Below are positions 16,379-24,801 of a stretch of 64,000 nucleotides of DNA, in pieces. The stretch's first letter is position 1. Every line of letters starts with the position of its first letter. The position numbers and the translations under genes were made by a program. The stretch is from Streptomyces sp. NBC_00287 (GTDB taxonomy: Bacteria > Actinomycetota > Actinomycetes > Streptomycetales > Streptomycetaceae): positions 310,001-374,000 of the forward strand of contig NZ_CP108053.1 in the NCBI RefSeq assembly GCF_036173105.1, read 5' to 3'. The notes under the pieces were generated by a model that saw nothing but the letters and a program-made list of their open reading frames with translations, was not told the origin of the DNA and searched no databases.

Positions 16379-17884
16379 TCAGTCGGTGGTCTCCGCCCCG
16401 ACGGTGTACACGTCCTTGACCTTCACTTCCGTGACCCCGCGGCCCTCGGGGAACACCGCGCGCCAGTCGCCGACGACGTGCAGTTCGTCGGTACCCATCG
16501 CACGGACGACCATCAGACCCTCGTCGTAGGCCCGGTGCGCTTTCCACCACAGGTTCGCAAAGGCCTGGGAGCGGATGAGATGCATCCAGTCGGTGCGGTA
16601 CAACTCGCGGTTGTAGTTGGACTCCCCCAGCGTGGAGACGAACTTCGAGTACATCGCCTTCACGTACTCCAGCGTCACGTCGTCGCCCTCGGCGATCGCC
16701 CGGTCCCGGGCGTCCTTCAGGGCGACACGGAACTTCTCCAACAGGCCCTCGGTGGCCCCGGAGGTCCACGACTCGTGGATCTCCGGCGGGTCGCACAGCG
16801 CGTATTTCGAGCCGGCGAGACGCAGCAGCAGGCGCAGGGTCGGCTCGGTCACCCACAGGGGGCCGGGCTCGTCCCGGCTGCCGATCGGGTTGGGCAGGTA
16901 GGCGTCGTGGTCCCAGTCGGGAGGGGTGATCAGGTGGACGCCGGCGCGGCGGCGGTCGTGGTGGTCGCCGGTGGAGTGCTCCAGCTGGCCGAGCGGCAGA
17001 TGCGTCTTGAGTGCGGACAGGTAGGCGCCGTTGAGGTCGAGCGCGGTCACCTCGTGCTCGCCCGGCGGCAGTTCGGGCCGGGCCCACTTGGGTCGGGCCT
17101 CCCAGATCTCGTCGGCGCCGCGGGCGGTCTGCTTGCGCAGGATGTCGGGCAGCCAGGGGTGCGCGACCACGTCGTAGCGGCCGCCCTTGCGACTGTGATC
17201 AAGCAATGCCATCGCGTCCGGGATCGCCCGCTTCACCAGCGCCTTGGTCGCCGCCTCCACGTCGCCCGAGTGCTCGGCGAGCGCTGCGGCGACGGCCGAG
17301 CCGATCAGGTCCAGGTCATCGGCGGCCTTCAGCCGACGGCCGACCGGCACGACCTTGACCCCGTGTGCGGGGGGGCTGTCCGGCCTGTCGGCGGGTGCCG
17401 GCCGACGGGGCTCAGGCTGCGGTGCGGGCGCCGTCTGCGGTTCCGGCTCCGCAGCCCGCGCGGACTCGGCGGTGCCGCACTCGGCGGGGTCCAGGTGCTG
17501 CGGGAAGCCGGCGACCTGGTGGCGGGCGGGCTCTCCGCACAGCACACAAGGTTCGGGCGCGGCCAGGGTTACGACGTCGTCGTGGCCGGGCTCCTGGTGA
17601 GCGTCCGCGGGTTCCTCCGCCGGCACTTCCTCGGCGGCAGCCGCAGCCAGCTTTTCCCGGGCGCCGCTGAGGAAATAGGCGTACTTCTCCCGCACTTCAC
17701 CGCTCGGGTCCCGTCCGGACTCCCAGCCCGCGACCGTCGACGGGCTGACGTCCAGGACCTGCGCGAGCTGGGGCCGCGAGACGTTCAGTCCTTCACGCAG
17801 GGCACGCCGCTCCTCGGCAGGTGGCAGCGGGACCTCCTTCTTGGCCTCCGCCAGCAGGGCGTCGATCGCGTCGAAGTTCGTCAC
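16379..17884 (-). CDS. Tap-like telomere-associated protein with HTH and polymerase-like core
   Basis: The 501-residue protein begins with a Tap-type N-terminus (FDAIDALLAEA, PPAEERRALREG) and an XRE-like HTH (LAQVLDVSPSTVAGWESGRD). Tap binds telomeric DNA and recruits Tpg at Streptomyces ends, and it has been reported to act as a telomere-associated primase. After a Pro/Ala-rich linker (about 150-210) the C-terminal half has motifs ordered as in family B polymerases: LDLNGAYLSA (A), EYVKAMYSKF (B) and MGTDELHVVGD (C). The GTG start overlaps the upstream XRE stop in GTGA, so the two are coupled; the Tpg-like gene follows after 119 bp. It is shorter than classical Tap (about 740). Motif alignments are by eye. 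Confidence 0.6.
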   Translation of the reverse strand: MTNFDAIDALLAEAKKEVPLPPAEERRALREGLNVSRPQLAQVLDVSPSTVAGWESGRDPSGEVREKYAYFLSGAREKLAAAAAEEVPAEEPADAHQEPGHDDVVTLAAPEPCVLCGEPARHQVAGFPQHLDPAECGTAESARAAEPEPQTAPAPQPEPRRPAPADRPDSPPAHGVKVVPVGRRLKAADDLDLIGSAVAAALAEHSGDVEAATKALVKRAIPDAMALLDHSRKGGRYDVVAHPWLPDILRKQTARGADEIWEARPKWARPELPPGEHEVTALDLNGAYLSALKTHLPLGQLEHSTGDHHDRRRAGVHLITPPDWDHDAYLPNPIGSRDEPGPLWVTEPTLRLLLRLAGSKYALCDPPEIHESWTSGATEGLLEKFRVALKDARDRAIAEGDDVTLEYVKAMYSKFVSTLGESNYNRELYRTDWMHLIRSQAFANLWWKAHRAYDEGLMVVRAMGTDELHVVGDWRAVFPEGRGVTEVKVKDVYTVGAETTD

Positions 17885-18195
17885 CGGGCTCCCCCGTCCG
17901 GTACGGCGGCGGCGCGTGCCGTGCCGACGTGGCGGCCGGGTGCGCGGCGGCGTCCCTCCGGCAGGGCCTCCGAGGCCCGGGTGGGACCGGCCAGGAGCTC
18001 CAGGACATCGATGCCGTAGTGCGCGGCGACCGAGTCGCAGTCGGCCAGACTCCATACGGCCGCGCCGGACTGACGACGGCTCACCTGCGCCTGACTCACT
18101 CCGAGAGCGGCCGCGAGCTCCGTCTGTGACTCGCCGGTGGCATGCAGGAGCGCGGCCACCGCGGACCGGACTCGATCATCGAGGCTCATACCCAC
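17881..18195 (-). CDS. XRE-family regulator, first gene of Tap/Tpg-like operon
   Basis: A 104-residue protein with an N-terminal HTH (GESQTELAAALGVSQAQVSRRQSG) and a basic, Pro-rich tail. The start is the ATG at 18195 or the next at 18189. Its stop overlaps the GTG of the Tap-like gene. A 17-bp inverted repeat 33 bp upstream is a likely binding site, making this the operon's own repressor. An alternative is a general plasmid-type copy-control regulator. Confidence 0.75.
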   Translation of the reverse strand: MGMSLDDRVRSAVAALLHATGESQTELAAALGVSQAQVSRRQSGAAVWSLADCDSVAAHYGIDVLELLAGPTRASEALPEGRRRAPGRHVGTARAAAVPDGGAR

Positions 18196-18227
18196 GGCGG
18201 CAACTCTACCCCGCAGAGCTCATGAAG

Positions 18228-18244
18228 CATGCGCATTACGCATG
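18228..18244. promoter_or_regulatory. Inverted repeat upstream of the XRE gene
   Basis: CATGCG-CATTA-CGCATG is a perfect 6-bp inverted repeat with a 5-bp spacer, lying 33-49 bp before the XRE start. It is a likely operator for that regulator and marks the promoter side of the Tap/Tpg-like operon. Confidence 0.5.
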
Positions 18245-18249
18245 ACCGT

Positions 18250-18486
18250 TAGTCAGGCGGCTCTACCTTCTTGATCGGGTTGATCGAGCCATTCGTAGGG
18301 TTGGGTCACCCAGGGGTGCTGGGTGTGGCTATCAGGCGGCTGCCGTCTCGTGGCTGAGCACGCTTCGCCGCCCGGCACCCCACGACGACTCGGCCGCCGA
18401 TTAGGAAATGCGAACATGTCGCTGAGTAGAGCAATGCCGGCGAGGTCGTCCGTGGTACGAACGGAACGAACGAGCACGCCAGGAGC
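18250..18486 (+). ncRNA. Candidate IS110 bridge RNA region
   Basis: IS110-family elements carry a structured guide (bridge) RNA in the non-coding end, upstream of the recombinase in the IS110 subgroup. This 237-nt gap before the recombinase has a perfect hairpin (CACCCAG-GGGTG-CTGGGTG near 18309) and other GC-rich stem candidates. It also contains ATTAGGAA (about 18401), identical to 8 nt at the presumed right flank (19694-19701). Exact RNA ends are not visible. Confidence 0.4.
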
Positions 18487-19686
18487 ATGATGAGCCGGAT
18501 ATGGGCGGGGATCGACAGCGGGAAGGGCCACCATCACGGGCTCGCGCTGGACACGGAGGGCAAGACGCTGCTGTCGCGGCGGGTCGCCAACGACGAGCCC
18601 GAGCTGCTGAAGCTGATCGGCGACGTCCTGGACCTGGCCGACGGCCGTGAGGTCACCTGGGCCATCGACATGACCGGCGGCGAGCCCGCGCTGTTCCTGG
18701 CCCTGCTGGTCAATCACGGCCAGGAGGTCCTCTACATTCCCGGCCGCCTGGTCAACCGGGCCTCGGACGGCTACCGAGGCGAGGGCAAGACCGACGCCCG
18801 CGACGCCTACGTCATCGCAGACCAGGCCAGAATGCGCCGCGATCTGCGGCCCATACGCCCCGGCGACGAAGCAGCCATCGAGCTGAAGCTGCTGACCGGA
18901 CGCCGGTCCGACCTGGTCGAGGACCGCACCCGCTCGGTCAACCGCCTGCGTTCCACTCTGATGAGCATGTTCCCGGCCCTGGAACGGGCCCTGGACGTCA
19001 CCAACACCGGCCCGCTCCGCCTGCTGACCGGCTACCAGACCCCGGCCGCGATCCGCCGAACCGGCGTCGCCCGGCTGACGAAGTGGCTGGCCAACCGCAA
19101 GGTCCGTAACGCAAGAAGCCTGGCCGAGACGGTGGTTGAGGCCGCCGAGCGCCAGCACACCGCGATCCCCGGGGAGAAGACCATCGCGAAGCTGGTCCAC
19201 ACCCTGGCCGAGGAGGTGATGGCCCTCAACGAGCAGATCTCCGAGATGGACAAGCTCATTGAGGGCCGGTTTCGCGAGCACGAGCTCGCCGACATCGTCC
19301 TGAGCGTCCCGGGCATCGGCCCCGTGCTGGGCGCCGAGTTCCTGGCTGCCGTCGGCGGCGGCCTGGACGAGTTCGACTCCCCGGACGCCCTGGCGGCCTT
19401 CGCCGGCGTCGCCCCCGCACCACGCGACTCGGGCAAGGTCAGCGGCAACCTCCACCGGCCGGTCACCTACCACCGCAGGTTGCAGCGGGTCTTCTATACC
19501 TCCGCGCTGGTCAGCGTCCGATGCGACCCGAACTCGCGGAAGTTCTACGACCGCAAACGCGCTGAGGGGAAGAAGCACGTCCAAGCCGTGCTCGCCCTGG
19601 CCCGCCGACGCGTCAACGTCCTGTGGGCCCTGATCCGCGACGGACGGCGCTACCAAGTCACACCTCCAGTGACTACAGCCGCTTGA
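18487..19686 (+). CDS. IS110-family recombinase (transposase)
   Basis: The 399-residue DEDD recombinase has an N-terminal RuvC-like domain (WAGIDSGKGHHHGLALD; GKTDARDAYVIADQAR) and a C-terminal Tnp20 domain (LSVPGIGPVLGAEFLAAVGG, FAGVAPAPRDSGK with the probable catalytic Ser). The length is normal and the frame is intact, so the element may be active. Two ATGs in tandem (18487, 18490) are possible starts. GGAGC lies close upstream. Confidence 0.95.
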   Translation: MMSRIWAGIDSGKGHHHGLALDTEGKTLLSRRVANDEPELLKLIGDVLDLADGREVTWAIDMTGGEPALFLALLVNHGQEVLYIPGRLVNRASDGYRGEGKTDARDAYVIADQARMRRDLRPIRPGDEAAIELKLLTGRRSDLVEDRTRSVNRLRSTLMSMFPALERALDVTNTGPLRLLTGYQTPAAIRRTGVARLTKWLANRKVRNARSLAETVVEAAERQHTAIPGEKTIAKLVHTLAEEVMALNEQISEMDKLIEGRFREHELADIVLSVPGIGPVLGAEFLAAVGGGLDEFDSPDALAAFAGVAPAPRDSGKVSGNLHRPVTYHRRLQRVFYTSALVSVRCDPNSRKFYDRKRAEGKKHVQAVLALARRRVNVLWALIRDGRRYQVTPPVTTAA

Positions 19687-19694
19687 CAACAGCA

Positions 19695-20693
19695 TTAGGA
19701 AGCGCGCTTCTTCCCCCGGCGCCCGGCCTTGGCGAGCGCCTCGATGAGTTCCTCGCGGCTCATCTTGGAGCGTCCAGAAACTCCTTGTTCAGTGGCCCTC
19801 TCGTACAGCTCCGCCTTGCTCAGCCCCTCCAACTCCCGCTTACCGCCGGCTTTTTCGGCGCGGCCCTGCTTCGAGCGGCCGGCGGTCTTCTTCTTCCCCC
19901 CAGCCCCTCCCGCGCCCCGCGCTCGCTCCAGACTGCCCTCAAGGGCTTCCATCAGGTCGATGACATTGGTCGCCTTCGGCGCCTCCTCGGCCAGGGCGAC
20001 TTCCTTGCCCTCAGCCTTCGCGCGGACGAGCTCGCGGACCTTGTCGGCGTAGGTGTCGTGGTACTGCTTCGGGTCCCACGGACTGCTGAGGGCGTCGATG
20101 AGCTGAAGGGCGACGTCCATCTCCTTGCCCCGGCCCGCCCGGCCCGAAGGAAGTTCGGGCAGTTCCTGGCGCGGATCGCGGACCTCGTCGGCCCAGTGCA
20201 GGGTCTGCAGAACGAGAACCTTGTCCTCCGCGCGAAGCGCGGTCAGATACTGCCTGTTGCGCATGACGAAGGTGGCGATGCCCACCTTGTTGGTCTTGGC
20301 GAGGGCTGCCCGCAGTAGGTCGTAGATCTTCAGGTACTCCTCGCCGCGTGGGGCGAGGTAGTAGGTGCGGGCGAAGTAGACCGGCTCGATCTCGGGCAGG
20401 TCGACGAAGGCGCTGATGTCGAGCGTCCGGGAGCGGCCGGGTGCGATCTCGTCGAGCTCGTCGGGTTCGACGATCACGTACTCGCCCTCGTCGACCTCAA
20501 AACCTTTGACGATGTCGTCGGTGTCGACTTCCTTGCCGGTGCGTTCATTGACGCGCCGGTTGCGGATCCGGTCCGCGGTGCCGCGCTGGAGCTGATGGAA
20601 GTGGACGGTGTGGTCCGCGGTCGCGGTGTAGAGGCCGACGGGCACGCTGACCAGCCCGAATGTGATCACGCCAGTCCAGATTGCCCGTGCCAT
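19695..20693 (-). CDS. ku: Ku protein (bacterial non-homologous end joining)
   Basis: Dimeric ring protein that binds DNA double-strand ends and recruits ligase LigD. The 332-residue product starts [19 protein letters not shown], the usual Ku N-terminus, with a Ku core to about residue 255. A Gly/Lys-rich linker leads to a SAP-like tail ([31 protein letters not shown]) found in actinobacterial Ku. AAGGTGAG lies 9 nt before the ATG. No ligD is in the window. An IS110 element ends right at its stop codon, so the 3' untranslated region has been replaced. Confidence 0.95.
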   Translation of the reverse strand: MARAIWTGVITFGLVSVPVGLYTATADHTVHFHQLQRGTADRIRNRRVNERTGKEVDTDDIVKGFEVDEGEYVIVEPDELDEIAPGRSRTLDISAFVDLPEIEPVYFARTYYLAPRGEEYLKIYDLLRAALAKTNKVGIATFVMRNRQYLTALRAEDKVLVLQTLHWADEVRDPRQELPELPSGRAGRGKEMDVALQLIDALSSPWDPKQYHDTYADKVRELVRAKAEGKEVALAEEAPKATNVIDLMEALEGSLERARGAGGAGGKKKTAGRSKQGRAEKAGGKRELEGLSKAELYERATEQGVSGRSKMSREELIEALAKAGRRGKKRAS

Positions 20694-20871
20694 CGCCGTT
20701 CGCTCACCTTCCGTGACCGCCCCCCTGACAGGTGCTCCATATGGCCACGCTGGCACTACTCCGCCCCGAGCGCGCGCCGAGCCATGCACCTGGCCACGCG
20801 CCCGGGGGGGGGGAGATTCGATGGCGGTCGTACGATGGTCTGGCCGTGTCGCGTCACCCCAAGGAGTCACC

Positions 20872-21201
20872 GTGGCCCGCCCTCGCGCCGCCGCTCGGAC
20901 AGTGGAGCATCCCGATCTGTTGGACGTCTCGCTGCAGCAGGTTCTGGAGGCGCTGGTGGATCCGGTGCGGCGGATGATCGTGTCCCAGTTGGCCCAGGCC
21001 GACGGCGAGAAGAGCTGCGGCACCTTTGACACTCCGGTGTCCACGTCGACCTTGACCCACCACTTCAACGTGCTGCGGGAGGCAGGGGTGATCCGCCAGT
21101 ACTACGTGGGCACGACGAAGATGAACACGCTCCGCGCGGACGAGCTGGAAGAGCGGTTTCCTGGCCTGCTGTCGTCGGTGGTGTCCGCCAGCGCGGCCTG
21201 A
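20872..21201 (+). CDS. ArsR-like winged-helix regulator
   Basis: A 109-residue protein with a winged HTH ([53 protein letters not shown]). The GTG at 20872 is taken because AAGGAG lies 5 nt upstream; more distant starts exist. The upstream gap holds a run of ten G at 20804-20813. A VOC gene follows after 25 bp and could be co-transcribed. Confidence 0.85.
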   Translation: MARPRAAARTVEHPDLLDVSLQQVLEALVDPVRRMIVSQLAQADGEKSCGTFDTPVSTSTLTHHFNVLREAGVIRQYYVGTTKMNTLRADELEERFPGLLSSVVSASAA

Positions 21202-21226
21202 GCCGATCCGCTGCTATGGTGCGCCG

Positions 21227-21655
21227 ATGTCCTCGGTCAAGCAGTTCCAAGTCACCTTCGACTGCGCGGAACCTGAGCGCGTCGCTCGCTTTTGGTGCGA
21301 GGTGTTGGGGTACGTCGTATCGCCGCCACCGGCGGGGTTCGCCACTTGGGATGAATTCGACCGCTCGCGGCCTCCTGAGGATCAGGGTGCATGGTTCGCA
21401 TGCAGTGATCCCTCAGGTGTGGGCCCGCGGCTGTTCTTTCAGCGCGTTCCCGAAGGCAAGGTCGTCAAGAATCGGCTGCATCTTGACGTGCGAGTCGGCA
21501 CCGGGCTCCGGGGTGAGGAGCGCCTCGCCACACTCGAAGCCGAGTGCGCACGACTGGTCGCGCTCGGCGCGGTACGCGTGCAACTGCTGTATGACGGCAA
21601 CGATTCCTGCATCGCGATGCAGGACATCGAGGGCAACGAGTTCTGTGTCGACTGA
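21227..21655 (+). CDS. VOC-fold protein (glyoxalase/bleomycin-resistance superfamily)
   Basis: A 142-residue protein with two beta-alpha-beta repeats (VTFDCAEPERVARFWCEVLGY; NRLHLDVRVG, MQDIEGNEFCVD). It may be a dioxygenase, isomerase or binding protein; metal ligands cannot be fixed by eye. It is close behind the ArsR-like gene on the same strand. Confidence 0.88.
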   Translation: MSSVKQFQVTFDCAEPERVARFWCEVLGYVVSPPPAGFATWDEFDRSRPPEDQGAWFACSDPSGVGPRLFFQRVPEGKVVKNRLHLDVRVGTGLRGEERLATLEAECARLVALGAVRVQLLYDGNDSCIAMQDIEGNEFCVD

Positions 21656-21691
21656 GCATCCCCCGGTGGGGCGTACGCGGAGTCCGGGCGG

Positions 21692-22435
21692 TCAGGCGCG
21701 GCAGCGCAGCATCTCCAGCGGTGGGCTCGCGAAGAGGTCGGCCCAGAAGTCCTTGCCGTACTCACGGATACCGGCTTCGGACACCTGCAGCGGGACCCAC
21801 TCGACCGCGCTGAATCCGGCCGCCTGCAGACACTTCTCGTAGACCTCGCGGCGCGGGGCCGAGCTGACGATGCTGATCGGCTGCGGATCGAGGAGGGCGG
21901 TGACCCGGACCCGCGGACCCGTCTCGATCTCCTCACCGATGGGCTCGCAGTGGAATCCGTACCGGTCCAGGGACGCACAGTCGAATTGGTAGTCGGGCTT
22001 CTGGGCGAGCACGAAGAACTCGCCACCGGGCACCAGGCTTTGGTGGATGTTGCGGCACATGCGCTCCATCGCCGCGATGTCCTCGGCGTAGTTGAGGCAC
22101 TGCACTCCCAGCGCGATGTCGAAGCGCCGGTCGAGAGGCCGCAGTTCGATCACGTCACCGACCTCATAGCCCACGCCCAGCGGGTCACGCTGCTCGATCT
22201 CCCGCGCGGCAGCGATCATCTCCACGGAGATGTCGACACCGAAGACATCCGTGGCGCCGCGCCGCTTGAACTCCCTGCTGTAGAAGCCGGTACCGCAGGC
22301 CAGGTCGAGAACAGACTTGCCGCTCACATCCCCGACCATGCCCAGGAAGCTCGGCACCTCCCCGTAACGCATCAGCGGCAGGGACTTGAACCCCTCGAAG
22401 GCCTCACCGATCTCGTCGTACTGCTGCACGCTCAC
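21692..22435 (-). CDS. SAM-dependent methyltransferase (class I)
   Basis: The 247-residue protein has the SAM motif SVLDLACGTGFYSREF, the acidic strand end VFGVDISVEMI and a post-motif VPGGEFFVLAQ. The GTG at 22435 is used because GGGAGC lies 6 nt upstream. Such ubiE/COQ5-like methyltransferases act on many small molecules. No substrate hint comes from the neighbours. Confidence 0.88.
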   Translation of the reverse strand: MSVQQYDEIGEAFEGFKSLPLMRYGEVPSFLGMVGDVSGKSVLDLACGTGFYSREFKRRGATDVFGVDISVEMIAAAREIEQRDPLGVGYEVGDVIELRPLDRRFDIALGVQCLNYAEDIAAMERMCRNIHQSLVPGGEFFVLAQKPDYQFDCASLDRYGFHCEPIGEEIETGPRVRVTALLDPQPISIVSSAPRREVYEKCLQAAGFSAVEWVPLQVSEAGIREYGKDFWADLFASPPLEMLRCRA

Positions 22436-22613
22436 GTGCCGCTCCCTTCTTCGGTCGTGGCAGAGAGTCTGCTCCGCCGCCGGCTGGCGGCCGTACAGGC
22501 AGATGACACAAAGAAGTTGACCGGTCACCCCACAATCGCCCAAGACCACGGCTGCGGCTACGTTGTGGAAAGGCAACCGAGTTGGGCTGCGCGAAGACGG
22601 GGAGGGGCCAGGG

Positions 22614-22883
22614 ATGAAACCGCGATGGGGGCTCGGCGTGGCGGTGGCCGCCGGGGCGGCGGCGTTGCTGCTGACGGGGTGCAGCCAGCCGACGGACTAC
22701 AGCGAGATCGTCACGTTCACCGACGAGCACGGCCGTGTCTGCACCGCGGCGGTGGTCGTCGATCAGGAGCAGAGCGAGGGCGACGACTACGAGATCTCCA
22801 GCATCGACTGCGACTACCCTCCGGAGGGCCGCACGCCGGGGGCCACCGGCTACTCGCCCCTGCCGGAGCGGGACGGGGACTGA
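22614..22883 (+). CDS. Small lipoprotein of unknown function
   Basis: An 89-residue precursor with a lipoprotein signal (residues 1-22, lipobox LLTGC, Cys23) and a short acidic mature part (FTDEHGRVCTAAVVV, IDCDYPP) with two Cys that may pair. GGAGGGG lies 7 nt before the ATG. Probably anchored outside the membrane. It is divergent from the methyltransferase gene. Confidence 0.8.
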   Translation: MKPRWGLGVAVAAGAAALLLTGCSQPTDYSEIVTFTDEHGRVCTAAVVVDQEQSEGDDYEISSIDCDYPPEGRTPGATGYSPLPERDGD

Positions 22884-22899
22884 CCGGCCCGAGTGCATT

Positions 22900-23421
22900 T
22901 CACGGCAGGAATTCGTAAAACGGGCGGTCGGGCGCGAAGTTGCGAGAACACAGGGTCACGTCCCTACCTTTGAGATAGTCCAGAAACCAGTCGCTGAACG
23001 TCATCTCGTACAGAGTCCAGGCCGGACTGTCGAACTCCTGAACCACGACTCGCCAGGGCGACGAGGGCTCGTCAGGGATGCGAAGGAAAACGGCTTCCCC
23101 TGTCGTGGCCGATGCCACCGGTATCAACTCACCGGGTTGCGCCCCCACCGGACTCGGCAGGAACTCGGCCATGTCCTCATCGCGCCAGAGTTCGAGATCC
23201 CCCCTGATGTCCTTTCCCAGGCTGTGCAGAAGATGACTGGCGGGATGCTTCAGATACAACTGCCTGTTGACCTCGATCGAACCGTAGGCGTCCACGATCT
23301 CACGGAAGTCCGCAGGGAATTCGATACCGAGTTCCCGCTCCAGGTCGGTCCACGGAGCCGGATCCGACCAGTTGAACCGGGGTTCGCCCAACAGGGCTGT
23401 GATCTCTGGAAGCGTTGCCAC
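22900..23421 (-). CDS. SMI1/KNR4 (SUKH-fold) protein
   Basis: The 173-residue protein has the SUKH pattern WTDLERELGIEFPADFREIVDAYG at the N-terminus and ends RPFYEFLP. SUKH proteins are often immunity proteins for polymorphic toxins, but many have other roles. Its GTG start lies 2 nt after the stop of the DUF4132 gene, so the pair is translated together. Confidence 0.85.
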   Translation of the reverse strand: MATLPEITALLGEPRFNWSDPAPWTDLERELGIEFPADFREIVDAYGSIEVNRQLYLKHPASHLLHSLGKDIRGDLELWRDEDMAEFLPSPVGAQPGELIPVASATTGEAVFLRIPDEPSSPWRVVVQEFDSPAWTLYEMTFSDWFLDYLKGRDVTLCSRNFAPDRPFYEFLP

Positions 23422-23423
23422 CG

Positions 23424-24668
23424 CTAGGCTCCTTCCTTGAGCTGGTCGTACGGCTGTTGGATTCCGCGTTCGGTCAGGAAGGTGCGAACGGCCGTGATCT
23501 CGGCGGGTGTTGCCCGCTCGGGGTGCCACAGCCGTACGCGCGTGGTGGCCGCGATGTCGAGCGTGCCGCCGTCGAGAGCCAGGCAGCCCGTCTGGTGGGG
23601 AAGGCCCGCCGTCCAGGTGCCCTCGCCCGTCTCGTACTCCCAGACAAGGGCCCGGGCGAAGACGCCGGTGAGGGGGTGATCGCGGTAATAGCGGGCCCAC
23701 TCGGCATGCGGCCATACGCGGTTCTCGTGCAGCAGCGCGCGCAGGCGGCGGCGCTCGGCGAAGAGCGTGTCCTCGATCGTGCGGGCCAGCAGCCGCGTCG
23801 CGTCGACATTGTGGGGCAGATACTTGGTCTTGAATCCGGCGGGCGAGCGGAAGGGCGGGTCGGTACGGGTGGTGGTGCCGCCTTCGTCGACGTCGATCCA
23901 GTCCACGCTGACCCGGCCCGTCTCGGAGACGGTGATGACGGCCTCGTAGGGAATGTTGAGCCAGACCGCGCCGCGGCCGATCCAGCCCAGTCGCACGGTC
24001 CCGTCCGCGCCGACACCGTGCGTGTGCACCGTCCGCTCCTCCAACTGGTGGGGCGGAACACCGAGGCGGGTGGCGGTCTTTTTGACCATCTTCGCCAGGT
24101 GCCGGTGGGAGTGGGCGCCGGGTTGGACCTCGCGGTGCAGGGTCCACAGCGCTTCCATGGCCGACAGGTCGGCGAGCGCGGTGAAGACGGCGCCGGACAG
24201 CTCATCGTCCCGCTTGTAGTAGCCGTCGAGGACGAAGGCGTTCTTGCGCGCTACCGTCACCAAGTCGTCGATCAGGTCCTCGAGTTCGGACGGCCCGGCG
24301 CCGCGGGCCAGGTAACCGGCGGCCAGGGCGAACCCGTAGGCCAGGTCGGTGGTGGGTGTCCGGTCCGACTTCGCCCAGAGTTCCTCCCAGGTGACGTTCG
24401 GGTCGGTGCAGTCGTGCAGGGAGCCGTCGGCCGCCAAGGCCCGTATCCCCTCCGCCACCAGCTCCCGTGCGCCGCTCGCCTTCAACAGGGCCTTGGCCTG
24501 CCGCTTCCAGGCGGCGTCAACCTTGTAATGCCAGTCCCAGAAGCTGCCCGCCTGCCCAAGATGCAACACCAGAGCGGTCAGCTCCGCCGGCAGCTCGGTC
24601 ACCCGATCCCGGATCCGATCCGCCCATCCGTTACCGGGCACCAGCAGCTCATCCACACGTTCGCTCAT
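23424..24668 (-). CDS. DUF4132-like protein of unknown function
   Basis: A 414-residue soluble protein. The region from about 290 (DATRLLARTIEDTLFAERRR, HAEWARYYRDHPLTGVFARA) resembles DUF4132, a domain often found with WGR modules and SMI1 genes. There is no signal peptide or membrane helix. It forms a two-gene unit with the SMI1 gene (2-nt gap). Function unknown; a polymorphic-toxin or stress context has been suggested for such neighbourhoods. Confidence 0.75.
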   Translation of the reverse strand: MSERVDELLVPGNGWADRIRDRVTELPAELTALVLHLGQAGSFWDWHYKVDAAWKRQAKALLKASGARELVAEGIRALAADGSLHDCTDPNVTWEELWAKSDRTPTTDLAYGFALAAGYLARGAGPSELEDLIDDLVTVARKNAFVLDGYYKRDDELSGAVFTALADLSAMEALWTLHREVQPGAHSHRHLAKMVKKTATRLGVPPHQLEERTVHTHGVGADGTVRLGWIGRGAVWLNIPYEAVITVSETGRVSVDWIDVDEGGTTTRTDPPFRSPAGFKTKYLPHNVDATRLLARTIEDTLFAERRRLRALLHENRVWPHAEWARYYRDHPLTGVFARALVWEYETGEGTWTAGLPHQTGCLALDGGTLDIAATTRVRLWHPERATPAEITAVRTFLTERGIQQPYDQLKEGA

Positions 24669-24801
24669 ATGCCGATCTTGCCAGCCACCACTGACAGTCC
24701 CTCCGACTCCCCCGATGTGACGGCGTCATGGCATGCAGCAGCCCCGACGACGGTTGTGCATCGGACCTGGTTCGAGGCCGCGGCGGAAGCGGTCAGGCTC
24801 G

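Larger units (their letters stand above)
18250..19694 (+). mobile_element. IS110-family insertion sequence
   Basis: One recombinase gene preceded by a long non-coding end. IS110 elements lack clear terminal inverted repeats, so the ends are estimates: the left lies between the XRE promoter (18244) and about 18290, and the right lies just before the stop codon of ku at 19697. The insertion separates the Tap/Tpg-like island from ku. Confidence 0.7.
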
